Shown here one piece after another: positions 41,528 to 49,860 of a DNA stretch of 64,000 nucleotides. The DNA is from CAXXOK01 sp963664595. Lineage in GTDB: Bacteria; Bacillota; Clostridia; Christensenellales; Aristaeellaceae. Location: assembly GCA_963664595.2 (NCBI GenBank), contig CAXXOK010000010.1, positions 1,054,001 through 1,118,000 on the forward strand, given 5' to 3'. Position 1 is the stretch's first letter. The number at the start of each line of letters is the position of its first letter. The notes under the pieces are model-generated. The model did not search any database. It was not told the DNA's origin and worked only from the letters and a program-made list of their open reading frames with translations. Made by a program: the position numbers and the translations under genes.

Positions 41528-41875
41528 ATGAGCCGCCGTCTGTTTTTGTTTTTCATCGCGCTGTTTTGCATGTTCGGCATCCTGCTTTTGCTCTCTGCTC
41601 TAACAGTCTCCTCTGCTGTGGAAGAAGCGCTGCCGGATGAACAAAGCACGGCGCATGCCTTTACCACAACGCTTTTTACCATGCCGCCTTCCCCCACCAC
41701 CTCGTCCCCCGTATCGGCCTGCGGATGGCTGCGGATTGCGGCACTGTTTGCGGCAGCCCTTCTCATCCTGCCGTGCCTTACCTGTATTTGTGACGCGAAC
41801 GGCCGCGTGCTTTGCCAAAAGCGCTATGTGCGCAGTTTTTATCCGGTATTCAAGCAGGATCTTGCCTGCGGCTGA
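41528..41875 (+). CDS. Small two-helix membrane protein of unknown function
   Basis: The 115-residue protein has an N-terminal hydrophobic helix (residues 4-26, signal anchor-like), a Thr/Ser/Pro-rich stretch that is probably outside, and a second helix (about 69-88, with CLTCIC at its end), then a basic tail. I do not recognise it. It starts at ATG 41528 with AAAGGGG upstream. It lies 95 bases before secD behind the shared promoter, which makes it a possible accessory of the Sec machinery by position only. Confidence 0.65.
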   Translation: MSRRLFLFFIALFCMFGILLLLSALTVSSAVEEALPDEQSTAHAFTTTLFTMPPSPTTSSPVSACGWLRIAALFAAALLILPCLTCICDANGRVLCQKRYVRSFYPVFKQDLACG

Positions 41876-41970
41876 ATAGAACAAGTAAACAGCATTGGAA
41901 AGGGAACCGCGCATGCCATGCGTTCCTTCGTTTTTGGTATGCGAAACAAAGAAAGGAAGATACAAACGCA

Positions 41971-43341
41971 ATGAAAGTGAACAACCGTCGGCGGCTGAGT
42001 CTCTCCAAGCGTACGAATTCGATCATCGCGCTGAGCCTTCTGCTTGTCGTCACCATCCTTGTCGGGTTTGTCGGACTCAACGGCATAAACCTGGACAAAC
42101 GGGGGCTTTACAAAATGCTCCCTTGGATTCCCAAAACAAACATTACCAAGGATACCTGGCCCGCCTCCATCCCCCTTGGCCTGGACCTGCAGGGCGGCGT
42201 ATTCGTGGAATACGAAGCCTCCATGTCCGATGAGCTGAAATCGGAGGGCTACAATTTTAATACGCTTTTGCAAAATACCATGGATATCATTGCCCGCCGC
42301 CTGAGCGACAAGGGCTTTACGGAAGCGACGGTTTCCAAGCTGGGCGCCGCCGGTATCCGTGTGGAAATTCCGGAAGTGACCGATCCGGCGGCTGTGCTGG
42401 ATCTGATCGGTTCTCCGGCCAAGCTGGAGTTCCTGGATTACAACGGCGATGTGTTTCTGGAAGGCCGTTACCTGAAAACCGCTACCCGTACCGTGGATGA
42501 AAACAGCAAACCGGCCATCAGCTTCTCGCTGACAACCGAAGGCGCGGAAATCTTCGGTGATATGACGGCTAAATCCATCGGCAAAACCATCACCATCCAG
42601 CTGGACGGTGTGGAGCTGATGAGCCCGACCGTCAACTCTGCTATCTACGGCGGCAATATTCTGGTCACCGGCTCTTTCTCCGAGGATCAGGCCGATACCT
42701 ATGCCCTGCAGCTGCAAAGCGGCTCGCTGCCGCTGGATCTGCGCCAGGACAAGCTGGATACAGTTTCCGCCACCCTGGGCGACGACGCGCTGGGATCGTC
42801 CGTTAACGCGGCTGTCATCGGCATTCTGCTGGTAATGCTGATCATGCTTTTCCGCTACCGTCTCAGCGGTTTGCTGGCAGACTGGGCGCTTTGCATCTAC
42901 ATCATTCTGGTGTTCCTGTTCATCGCCATTGTGCCCGGCATTCAGCTCACGCTGCCCGGCATCGCCGGTATCATCCTGGGCATCGGCATGGCGGTTGACG
43001 CCAACGTGGTTATCTTCGAGCGCGTCAAGGAAGAAGCGCTCGCCGGTCGCCCGATCCTCCATGCTGTGCGCATCGGCTTTAAAAACGCCATGAGCGCCGT
43101 GGTGGACGCCAACATCACCACCATCATCGCCGCCATCGTGCTGCTGTTCTTCGGCACCGGCTCGGTACAGGGCTTTGCCACCACACTGCTGCTGAGCGTA
43201 ATCGCATCCATGATCACAGCCATTATCGTGACGCGGTTCCTGCTCACCAACATGGCCCGCATTGTAAAAAACCCCAAGCTGTATATGACCCCCAAAAAAC
43301 TCACGGCGCAAACCGCCGTATCCGCAAAGGAGGTGCAGTAA
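41971..43341 (+). CDS. secD: Protein translocase subunit SecD
   Basis: The 456-residue membrane protein helps SecYEG complete export using the proton gradient. One N-terminal helix is followed by the large external P1 domain, which begins at the signature IPLGLDLQGGVFVEYEAS. The C-terminal five helices carry GIAGIILGIGMAVDANVVIFERVKEE and later DANITTIIAAIVLLFFGTGSVQGFATTL. The start is ATG 41971 behind AAAGGAAG. The secF gene follows after one base. SecD and SecF are separate, as in most clostridia. Confidence 0.95.
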   Translation: MKVNNRRRLSLSKRTNSIIALSLLLVVTILVGFVGLNGINLDKRGLYKMLPWIPKTNITKDTWPASIPLGLDLQGGVFVEYEASMSDELKSEGYNFNTLLQNTMDIIARRLSDKGFTEATVSKLGAAGIRVEIPEVTDPAAVLDLIGSPAKLEFLDYNGDVFLEGRYLKTATRTVDENSKPAISFSLTTEGAEIFGDMTAKSIGKTITIQLDGVELMSPTVNSAIYGGNILVTGSFSEDQADTYALQLQSGSLPLDLRQDKLDTVSATLGDDALGSSVNAAVIGILLVMLIMLFRYRLSGLLADWALCIYIILVFLFIAIVPGIQLTLPGIAGIILGIGMAVDANVVIFERVKEEALAGRPILHAVRIGFKNAMSAVVDANITTIIAAIVLLFFGTGSVQGFATTLLLSVIASMITAIIVTRFLLTNMARIVKNPKLYMTPKKLTAQTAVSAKEVQ

Positions 43342-43342
43342 G

Positions 43343-44257
43343 ATGGTTATTAAAAACCGTTTAAAAATCTGTCTGCTTATCTCCGCAACCATTATGTTTG
43401 TTGCGCTTGTGATGACAATCCTCGGCTATGGCATAAACTTTGGCATCGATTTTGCCGGCGGCTTATCCATCGAGTACAAAATGAACTCTACCTTTGCGCA
43501 GAGTGATGTGGAAGATGCGCTGCGCAATCAGGGTATTACGGATTACAAGGTAAGCACCTCGGGCGAGGACGGCACAACGTTGAATATCCGTATTCCCAAG
43601 CTGGATTCCAACGAAGAAATTCAGGTTCTCCAAGCCGGTATTGAAGCGGATCTGCTGGCCACATACCCCGATATGGACACAGAAAACGCTACCGCAAGCT
43701 ATGTAGGCCCCACCGCCGGTTCGACGCTGATCAAGAACGCCATTCTGAGCGTGCTGATCGCTTCGGCCCTGATGCTGATCTACATTGCCTTCCGCTTTGA
43801 CCTGTACTCCGGCATGGCCGCCGTGCTGGGCCTCCTGCACGATGTGTTCATCATGCTCAGCTTCATGGTCATCCTGCGCAATGTAATCCAGATGAACTCC
43901 TCCTACATCGCAGCCATGCTGACGATCGTCGGGTATTCCATCAACAACACCATCGTTATTTTCGACCGCATCCGTGAGAACAACGCAAAGCCCGCCTATC
44001 ACAGCATGCCGCGCGACGAGGTTGTAAATATCTCCATCTCAGAAAGCCTGGGCCGTACCGTGAACACCACGATTACGACGCTGGTCACCATCGTATCGCT
44101 GTATGTGCTTGGCGTAGCCTCCATCCGTGAGTTCAGCCTGCCGATCATTATCGGTATTCTGTCTGGCTTATACAGCGCCAATATGATCAACGGCTATGTA
44201 TGGTCTTTCTTGGAAGAGCATGCCAAAACCCGTAAAAAGGCGAAGAAAAAGCACTGA
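43343..44257 (+). CDS. secF: Protein translocase subunit SecF
   Basis: The 304-residue partner of SecD has an N-terminal helix, the motif NFGIDFAGGLSIEYKMNS, and the membrane part with AAMLTIVGYSINNTIVIFDRIREN and LGRTVNTTITTLVTIVSLYVLG. It starts one base after secD with AAGGAGGTG upstream and is the last gene before a strong terminator. Confidence 0.95.
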   Translation: MVIKNRLKICLLISATIMFVALVMTILGYGINFGIDFAGGLSIEYKMNSTFAQSDVEDALRNQGITDYKVSTSGEDGTTLNIRIPKLDSNEEIQVLQAGIEADLLATYPDMDTENATASYVGPTAGSTLIKNAILSVLIASALMLIYIAFRFDLYSGMAAVLGLLHDVFIMLSFMVILRNVIQMNSSYIAAMLTIVGYSINNTIVIFDRIRENNAKPAYHSMPRDEVVNISISESLGRTVNTTITTLVTIVSLYVLGVASIREFSLPIIIGILSGLYSANMINGYVWSFLEEHAKTRKKAKKKH

Positions 44258-44274
44258 TTACGAACCGTATTTCA

Positions 44275-44306
44275 AAAAGACGCAGCCTGCAAGGGCTGCG
44301 TCTTTT
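44275..44306 (+). terminator. Rho-independent terminator after secF
   Basis: A perfect 13-bp stem, AAAAGACGCAGCC (44275-44287) with 44294-44306, closes a six-base loop and ends in TTTT. Confidence 0.88.
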
Positions 44307-44345
44307 GTATTGTTACTCGCTGGATAATTACTCGTTAAAAAGAAA

Positions 44346-44370
44346 GGGCGCAGCACAAAATACTGCGTCC
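44346..44370 (-). terminator. Candidate terminator after the AbrB-type gene
   Basis: Read on the minus strand GGACGCAG (44370-44363) pairs with CTGCGCCC (44353-44346) apart from one mismatch, followed by TTTCTTTTTA. It lies 65 bases after the AbrB-type stop. Confidence 0.6.
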
Positions 44371-44434
44371 TCGGGTGTTTCCTGAAAGCTTCACCCCGCA
44401 AACCACAGAAAGCTAAAAGTGTTTGTTTGCCGGG

Positions 44435-44680
44435 TTACTTTTCTTTGCTCAATTCCCGTATGCATTTTGCGCATACAAGTTTTTCCTTGAAAAGCCTGAC
44501 ATCTCTGGCATTGTTGCAAAACACACACGCCGGATGGTACTTTTTCAGGACTATTTTGTCTCCTTCCGTAAAAATCTCCAGTGTATCGTTGATAGCGATG
44601 TCGAATGTCTTTCGCAGTTCGATGGGGATTACAACGCGTCCAAGATTATCGAGTTTCCTCACAATACCTGTTGATTTCAT
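44435..44680 (-). CDS. AbrB/SpoVT-type transition-state regulator with zinc-ribbon-like tail
   Basis: The 81-residue protein has an N-terminal swapped-hairpin DNA-binding domain (STGIVRKLDNLGRVVIPIELRKTFDIAINDTLEIF), as in AbrB and SpoVT. The C-terminal half has CVFC near residue 52 and CAKC near 71, four cysteines that could bind zinc. The start follows AGAGGAGGCG. Its targets are unknown; relatives control the change to stationary phase or sporulation. Confidence 0.9.
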   Translation of the reverse strand: MKSTGIVRKLDNLGRVVIPIELRKTFDIAINDTLEIFTEGDKIVLKKYHPACVFCNNARDVRLFKEKLVCAKCIRELSKEK

Positions 44681-44922
44681 GTTTTACGCCTCCTCTGCAT
44701 GATTGTCAATATCAAATAATGGAAGCTTTCTATTGTTATACTACCAAATTCTTCATCGGTTGTCAATTCTTATCAATCATGAATCGATAAACTTTTTCTT
44801 GACAACTTTGCGCAATCGCAAGGTATACTGAGTCCTCACCCGTTTTTATCCCCTGCGGCAAAGGATAGCGGATTTGGCTTTAATTGCGTCAAATAATGCC
44901 ATTCCTATCAATTCATAGAGAA

Positions 44923-44950
44923 TTGACAATTGAAGGAAAACCATTATAAT
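44923..44950 (+). promoter_or_regulatory. Promoter of the T-box-metG transcript
   Basis: TTGACA (44923-44928) and TATAAT (44945-44950) are 16 bases apart, directly upstream of the T-box leader. A second candidate pair upstream (TTGACA 44799, TATACT 44824) has a longer 19-base spacer. Confidence 0.78.
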
Positions 44951-44956
44951 GAAATT

Positions 44957-45178
44957 GCGATGATCGGAAGAGTATCCAGTGTAATCCTGCCATCAGAGAG
45001 CCGCGTAAGGTGAAAGGCGGTGCAGGCAAACACGGAGAACATGGCCCGGGAGCATTCCTGTTCGATAGGTAGGGCAGGACGGACAGCGCCGTTACCGCAT
45101 AAATCAAGTTAAAAATCAGGGTGGTACCGCGAGCTTTTGCCCGCCCCTTCTATTACCGGAAGGCGGCGGTTTTTAATA
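44957..45178 (+). promoter_or_regulatory. T-box riboswitch controlling methionyl-tRNA synthetase
   Basis: The leader has the T-box consensus AGGGTGGTACCGCG at 45118-45131, followed by a terminator hairpin (CCGCC..CCTTC with GAAGGCGGCGG, then TTTTTA, about 45142-45176). The 5' stem I begins with GGAAGAGTA, the loop E strand found in T-boxes. On its 3' side GAGAAC precedes ATG (about 45042-45044), a good specifier codon for methionine and in keeping with the gene downstream. Uncharged tRNA-Met would stabilise the antiterminator and allow metG expression. The specifier assignment is by eye. Confidence 0.88.
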
Positions 45179-45234
45179 CCCGCAAAGCGGGCCGTACATC
45201 AACCGCAAGCAACAAACGAGGAGGAGGAAAGCCA

Positions 45235-47184
45235 ATGCCTAATCAGGAGACTTTCTACATTACAACACCGATTTACTATCCCAGCGACAACCTGCACATC
45301 GGCCACGCTTATTGCAGTGTAGCCGCCGATACCGTGGCGCGGTACAAAAAGCAGGAAGGGTTCGACGTATATTTCGTTACCGGCACCGATGAGCACGGCC
45401 AGAAGATTGAACGTAAGGCCGCGGATAAGGGCGTCACTCCCAAAGCCTATGTGGACGAAATTGTGGCAGGTATTAAAAAGCTCTGGACCCTGATGGACGT
45501 GGAATACAACGATTTTATCCGCACCACTGATCAGCGCCACATAGAATGCGTGCAGCGCGAGTTTAAGCAGCTCTACGAACAGGGCGATATTTATAAAGGC
45601 CAGTACGAGGGCTGGTATTGCACCCCCTGCGAAACCTTTTTTACCGAGCTGCAGCTTAAGGACGGTAAATGCCCGGACTGTGGCCGCGCCGTGGAAAGGA
45701 CGACCGAAGAAGCGTATTTTCTGAAGCTCAGCAAATACCAGGATTGGCTGATCCAGTATATCGAGCAACATCCCGACTTCATCCAACCTCCCTCCCGCAA
45801 GAATGAGATGCTCAACAATTTCCTGAAGCCTGGCCTTAATGACCTGTGCGTCAGCCGTACCACCGTGAAATGGGGCATCCCTGTGGATTTTGATCCCGAG
45901 CACACCGTATATGTGTGGATGGACGCGCTGAGCAACTACATCAGCGTGCTGGGATACGGTACGGAAGACGACCGTCTCTACCAGCGTTATTGGCCGGCCG
46001 ATATTCATCTGGTCGGCAAGGAAATCGTCCGCTTCCACTCCATCATCTGGCCGATCATGCTCAAGGCGCTCGGCCTGCCGCTGCCCAAGCAGATCTTCGG
46101 CCACGGGTGGCTGGTGCTGGACGGTATGAAGATGTCCAAATCACTGGGCAATGTAGTTGATCCTGTGGTGCTCTCCAAACGGTATTCCAGCGACGCCATC
46201 CGCTATTTCCTTATGCGGGAAATGCCGTTCGGCGCCGACGGCCAATTCAGCTACGAAGCACTATTGAAGCGCATCAACGCCGATTTGGCCAACGATCTCG
46301 GCAATCTGCTGAGCCGCACCGTCGCCATGGTGGAAAAATACTTTGGCGGCAGCATCCCCGCGCCAAACGCCTATCAGGACCTGGATAACAGCCTGATTTC
46401 CCTCGCCCTGGCAACCCCCGCCAAGGTACGCTTGCAGATGAACGCGCTCCAGTTTTCCGCCGCTCTGGTGGATATCTGGGCTCTGATCGGCGAAGCCAAC
46501 CGCTATATCGATCTCACCGCACCCTGGACGCTCGCTAAAACCGACGAGGGCAAGGAGCGCCTGAAAACCGTACTGTATGTGCTGTGCGAATGCCTGCGCT
46601 ATATCGCTGTTCTGATTGCGCCCACCATGCCCCAAACCCCCGCAAGGATTTATGAGCAGCTGGGCATCGCCGATGCATCCCTGCAAACGCTGGCTTCTTT
46701 ACAGCCGTTCGGCCGGATTGTTCCCGGAACCATGGTTAAAAAAGGCGAAGCGCTGTTCCCCCGCATTGACGTGGAAAAAGAACTCAAGGATATCGTGCCG
46801 GATGTGAAAGCGACCAAGCCTGAAACTGTGGAAGCTGCCGAGGAGCTTCCCGAAATCAGCATTGATGATTTCGGCAGGGTCCAGCTGTGCGTGGCGCGGG
46901 TTATCGAAGCGGAAAAAGTTCCCAAAAGCGATAAGCTGCTCAAGCTAACGCTCTCGCTTGGTGAAAACGAGCCGCAGCGCACGGTATGCAGCGGCATTGC
47001 AAAGTTCTATACTCCGGAGGAAATGGTCGGCAAGCAGGTGGTGCTCGTGAAAAACCTGAAGCCCGTCAAGCTCCGCGGTATTCTCAGCGAGGGTATGATC
47101 CTGTGCTCCTCGGACAAGGATGACAAGGTGCTAAAAATCGTATCCCCGGAAAGCGGCGCGGCGGACGGAGATATCGTACGATGA
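45235..47184 (+). CDS. metG: Methionyl-tRNA synthetase
   Basis: The 649-residue enzyme charges tRNA-Met. The class I motifs are HIGH at 21-24 and KMSKS in LDGMKMSKSLGN. A zinc-binding knob has CTPC and CPDC (WYCTPCETFFTELQLKDGKCPDCGR), and TYR-type catalytic residues surround VTGTDEHGQKI. The C-terminal 100 residues are the EMAP II-like tRNA-binding domain (DFGRVQLCVARVIEAEKVPKSDKLLKL). I start at ATG 45235 behind GAGGAGGAAAG. It is under T-box control and overlaps tatD by ATGA. Confidence 0.97.
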   Translation: MPNQETFYITTPIYYPSDNLHIGHAYCSVAADTVARYKKQEGFDVYFVTGTDEHGQKIERKAADKGVTPKAYVDEIVAGIKKLWTLMDVEYNDFIRTTDQRHIECVQREFKQLYEQGDIYKGQYEGWYCTPCETFFTELQLKDGKCPDCGRAVERTTEEAYFLKLSKYQDWLIQYIEQHPDFIQPPSRKNEMLNNFLKPGLNDLCVSRTTVKWGIPVDFDPEHTVYVWMDALSNYISVLGYGTEDDRLYQRYWPADIHLVGKEIVRFHSIIWPIMLKALGLPLPKQIFGHGWLVLDGMKMSKSLGNVVDPVVLSKRYSSDAIRYFLMREMPFGADGQFSYEALLKRINADLANDLGNLLSRTVAMVEKYFGGSIPAPNAYQDLDNSLISLALATPAKVRLQMNALQFSAALVDIWALIGEANRYIDLTAPWTLAKTDEGKERLKTVLYVLCECLRYIAVLIAPTMPQTPARIYEQLGIADASLQTLASLQPFGRIVPGTMVKKGEALFPRIDVEKELKDIVPDVKATKPETVEAAEELPEISIDDFGRVQLCVARVIEAEKVPKSDKLLKLTLSLGENEPQRTVCSGIAKFYTPEEMVGKQVVLVKNLKPVKLRGILSEGMILCSSDKDDKVLKIVSPESGAADGDIVR

Positions 47185-47942
47185 TCGATTCCCACTGCCA
47201 TCTGGAGGATGAGCGCTTTGCCGGCGAGGTGCCCCAGGTTCTGGAACGGATGCGGGCTGCCGGGGTAAACCGCTGCATTCTCGCAGGCAGCGACGCCGCG
47301 ACCAGCGAACGAATTGTTGCGCTGACGGAGCAGTACCCAAACGTGTACGGTGTGGTTGGGCTTCACCCGCACGAGGCTGCCACCTTCACGCCGGAAACGC
47401 TTTCCCGGATGGATAGATGGCTGCAAAAGCCGCGCATTATAGGCGTCGGCGAGATCGGCCTGGACTATTATTATGATCACTCCCCCAGGGATATTCAGCG
47501 AGAGGCGCTGGCAGCACAGCTCGTCTATGCGTATCAAAAGGCCGTTCCCGCCGTGTTTCATGTGCGGGACGCACACGGCGATTTTACGGACATCCTCCGC
47601 GCGCATAAAAACAGCTTGCCGCAGGGCGTGATGCACTGCTTTACAGGCAGTTTGGAAAGTGCCAAGGTCTATCTGGCACTGGGCTTGTATATCTCGTTTT
47701 CCGGCTCCGTTACCTTTAAAAACGCCCACAACCTGCAGGATGTCGCGCGTTATGTCCCTCTGGATAAGCTGCTGATCGAAACCGACAGCCCTTATCTGGC
47801 CCCTGTCCCCATGCGGGGCAAGCGAAACGAACCCGCCTTTGTACGCTTTGTTGCGGAAAAGGTGGCGGACTTGAAGGGCATTCCGGCAGACGAGCTTATC
47901 GCCCATACCATTGCCAATACAGAGCGTTTATACGGCATATAA
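47181..47942 (+). CDS. TatD-family metal-dependent hydrolase (DNase)
   Basis: The 253-residue amidohydrolase-fold protein begins IDSHCHLEDERFAGE (metal-binding HxH). It has VGVVGLHPHEA, the bridging glutamate in IGVGEIGLDYYYDHSP, FHVRDAHGD, MHCFTGSLESA and the final aspartate in LIETDSPYLAPVP. Family members are 3'-5' exonucleases or deoxyribonucleases. metG-tatD order is common in Bacillota, so the two are co-transcribed. Confidence 0.94.
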   Translation: MIDSHCHLEDERFAGEVPQVLERMRAAGVNRCILAGSDAATSERIVALTEQYPNVYGVVGLHPHEAATFTPETLSRMDRWLQKPRIIGVGEIGLDYYYDHSPRDIQREALAAQLVYAYQKAVPAVFHVRDAHGDFTDILRAHKNSLPQGVMHCFTGSLESAKVYLALGLYISFSGSVTFKNAHNLQDVARYVPLDKLLIETDSPYLAPVPMRGKRNEPAFVRFVAEKVADLKGIPADELIAHTIANTERLYGI

Positions 47943-47956
47943 CACCTGTTTTAACC

Positions 47957-48667
47957 TTACTTACGTACACCAAAGGCAAGAGGACACACGGTGCGGCAGC
48001 GGTTGCACATCGTCGTATCGTATCCTCTTGCCGTTTTTTGTCCGTAGCTGTATTCCCGGCACAGCTTTTGTACCACGGAACCGTTTTGAATGGCGCCCGT
48101 GGGGCAACTGTCCACACACCGGGTACAGCCCTCAATGCAGAGTGGTTCCGCAAGGCTGTCGGACGGCAGCGCTTCGTTGATCAGTACAACACCGATGTTC
48201 AGCATATTTCCAAACTCCCGGTTGATCAGCAGCGTACTTTTCCCCAGCGACCCCAGGCCAGCGCGTACGGCCGCATGTTTCATAGACATCAGTCCGCGCC
48301 CTTCCCACTTCTCCTTATCCCAGTATTCATAGGGGCTATCGCACGGTACGGGCACGGCAAGGCAGCCCGAATACTGCCGTTCCAATGCCCAAGCCAGCCG
48401 AAACAGCATTTCATCCATAAGGTGCGAAGAGAGATCGTTATAATGGCTATACACCAGCCTCGGATTGATTTTTGTCAGGCCCTTCGGTATCGCCATGCCA
48501 ACCACAATCACCGTTTTACAGTCCGCGTAAATATCCAGCGGGGAAAACCCTTCCGGTGAATCGGCAAAGCGGCCGACCTCCGCAAAGCCGCACGCATCGG
48601 CGTTGAGCGCATAGGCCTGCCGCCGGATTTCCTCTCTCATCAAAACCGTTCCTCTGTTATCCTTCAT
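47957..48667 (-). CDS. QueG-like double 4Fe-4S protein (epoxyqueuosine reductase family)
   Basis: The 236-residue protein has a C-terminal ferredoxin domain with CIEGCTRCVDSCPTGAI and CNRCRTVCPLAFG, two 4Fe-4S clusters in the QueG arrangement. Upstream is the region KHAAVRAGLGSLGKSTLLINREFGNMLNIGVVL. It is shorter than true QueG (about 350 residues) and lacks the C-terminal HEAT repeat, so the exact reaction is uncertain; such short relatives are often annotated only as epoxyqueuosine reductase-like. The start ATG 48667 follows GAGGAG. Confidence 0.8.
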   Translation of the reverse strand: MKDNRGTVLMREEIRRQAYALNADACGFAEVGRFADSPEGFSPLDIYADCKTVIVVGMAIPKGLTKINPRLVYSHYNDLSSHLMDEMLFRLAWALERQYSGCLAVPVPCDSPYEYWDKEKWEGRGLMSMKHAAVRAGLGSLGKSTLLINREFGNMLNIGVVLINEALPSDSLAEPLCIEGCTRCVDSCPTGAIQNGSVVQKLCREYSYGQKTARGYDTTMCNRCRTVCPLAFGVRK

Positions 48668-48711
48668 TGCTCTTTCTCCTCTCGTTCCTTCCTCAAGCAG
48701 AAACCCGAATA

Positions 48712-48747
48712 AAGCAAAAGCCCGATATCTTGTAAGCGATATCGGGC
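48712..48747 (-). terminator. Rho-independent terminator after rpmB
   Basis: On the minus strand GCCCGATATC (48747-48738) pairs perfectly with GATATCGGGC (48729-48720) around eight bases, then TTTTGCTTT. It lies about 20 bases after the rpmB stop. Confidence 0.88.
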
Positions 48748-48765
48748 GATTGATCGTTGTCAGCG

Positions 48766-48990
48766 TTATGCCTCAGCGGGGATATCCGACGATTTGGTCG
48801 GTAACGCACGCTGCACTTTTCCGCTGCGCAGGCAACGGGTGCACACATTCATACGTTTCACCTGACCGTTCATCTCCACGCGGACGCGCTGCACGTTCGG
48901 GGCCCATAAACGATGGGTTTTGCGATTAGAGTGACTGACGAGATTTCCGTTCATTGTACCCTTTTCGCAGACTTCACAGAACTTACCCAT
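48766..48990 (-). CDS. rpmB: 50S ribosomal protein L28
   Basis: The 74-residue basic protein of the large ribosomal subunit has the L28 pattern: MGKFCEVCEKGTMNGNLVSHSNRKTHRLW, then RVEMNGQVKRMNVCTRCLRSGKV. Two CxxC pairs make this the zinc-binding form. The start follows TTAGGAGGTG. It is a single-gene transcript with its own terminator. Confidence 0.97.
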   Translation of the reverse strand: MGKFCEVCEKGTMNGNLVSHSNRKTHRLWAPNVQRVRVEMNGQVKRMNVCTRCLRSGKVQRALPTKSSDIPAEA

Positions 48991-49089
48991 TTGCTACACC
49001 TCCTAACGGGAGAGTTAAATCTTTACAGCTTGTCTATTTTATCATTGCGCGATGGATTTGGCAAGAGGTTGTAACGAATTTTTTGTACT

Positions 49090-49845
49090 TCAGTTTTGTT
49101 TAACCGCGCTGAGCAATTCCGCCAGTGAAAACGGATAGGTCAACACGCCTTCCACCTCTCCGGCAATGGCGCCCGCCTGGATGAAGAAAACAAAATTGCC
49201 GTCCGCGTCAAAATAGAAATCGGTCTGCGGCGTAAACGCCCTGCGCAGGTCATCCTCCGTCAGATCGGGGAAATATGCCTTCTGCATGGCTCCGATTTCG
49301 TACTCCGCTATCTGCCACACCAGCCCGTATACCAGCGCGGACGCCGTATCCGCCTGATCGTCCGCCGTTTGCTCAAGCCCCATAGCCTGCGACAGCGAAA
49401 GGGGCTGCCCGGCATAAATCCCGTCAAGAGCAAATACTTTGGCAGACCAGCTTTCCTGCAGCGTGTTGCCCAGAAATTGCTGGCTGACCAGCAAAACGCT
49501 CAGGTGATCCGCGGTTGATGCGGTAATCCGGTAATCCAAATCCGTATAATACGCCGGTTCCTCCGCCGCAGGCAGCGTATCCACCGTGCTCAGGATATCC
49601 GGCAGGAGAACGGTTTGCATATCGGCGGCATAGGCCGTAAACCAGGCGTTGACCGCTTTATACTGCGGCTGCTCCTGTGTAAACTGCGGCAATTGGTAGC
49701 GCAGCACAAAGGACGCCGTATCCGCAGTGCTCCCCTGCGGGTAATACACTTCACCGCGCAGGGGCCCCACCTTGGGTACGGCCTGCGCTGCCGCGCCTGT
49801 GGCCAGCAGCAGCAGGATACCCGCAATGCAAAGGATCCGTTTCAT
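49090..49845 (-). CDS. Secreted protein, DUF3298-like
   Basis: The 251-residue protein has a clear signal peptide (residues 1-20, cleavage at GAAAQA). Its soluble part has YYTDLDYRITASTADHLSVLLVSQQFLGNT and LRRAFTPQTDFYFDADGNFVFFIQAGAIAGEVEG. This resembles DUF4163/DUF3298 proteins, extracytoplasmic domains of unknown function related to anti-sigma factor sensors. It lies 15 bases after the next secreted protein gene, probably in one operon. Confidence 0.72.
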   Translation of the reverse strand: MKRILCIAGILLLLATGAAAQAVPKVGPLRGEVYYPQGSTADTASFVLRYQLPQFTQEQPQYKAVNAWFTAYAADMQTVLLPDILSTVDTLPAAEEPAYYTDLDYRITASTADHLSVLLVSQQFLGNTLQESWSAKVFALDGIYAGQPLSLSQAMGLEQTADDQADTASALVYGLVWQIAEYEIGAMQKAYFPDLTEDDLRRAFTPQTDFYFDADGNFVFFIQAGAIAGEVEGVLTYPFSLAELLSAVKQN

Positions 49846-49860
49846 GGCTGTTCCTCAGTA

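Noticed and set aside
41839..43392. A 517-codon open frame on the minus strand
   Set aside because: It is the complement of secD and crosses its neighbours. The translation is His/Gln-rich, as antisense shadows usually are.
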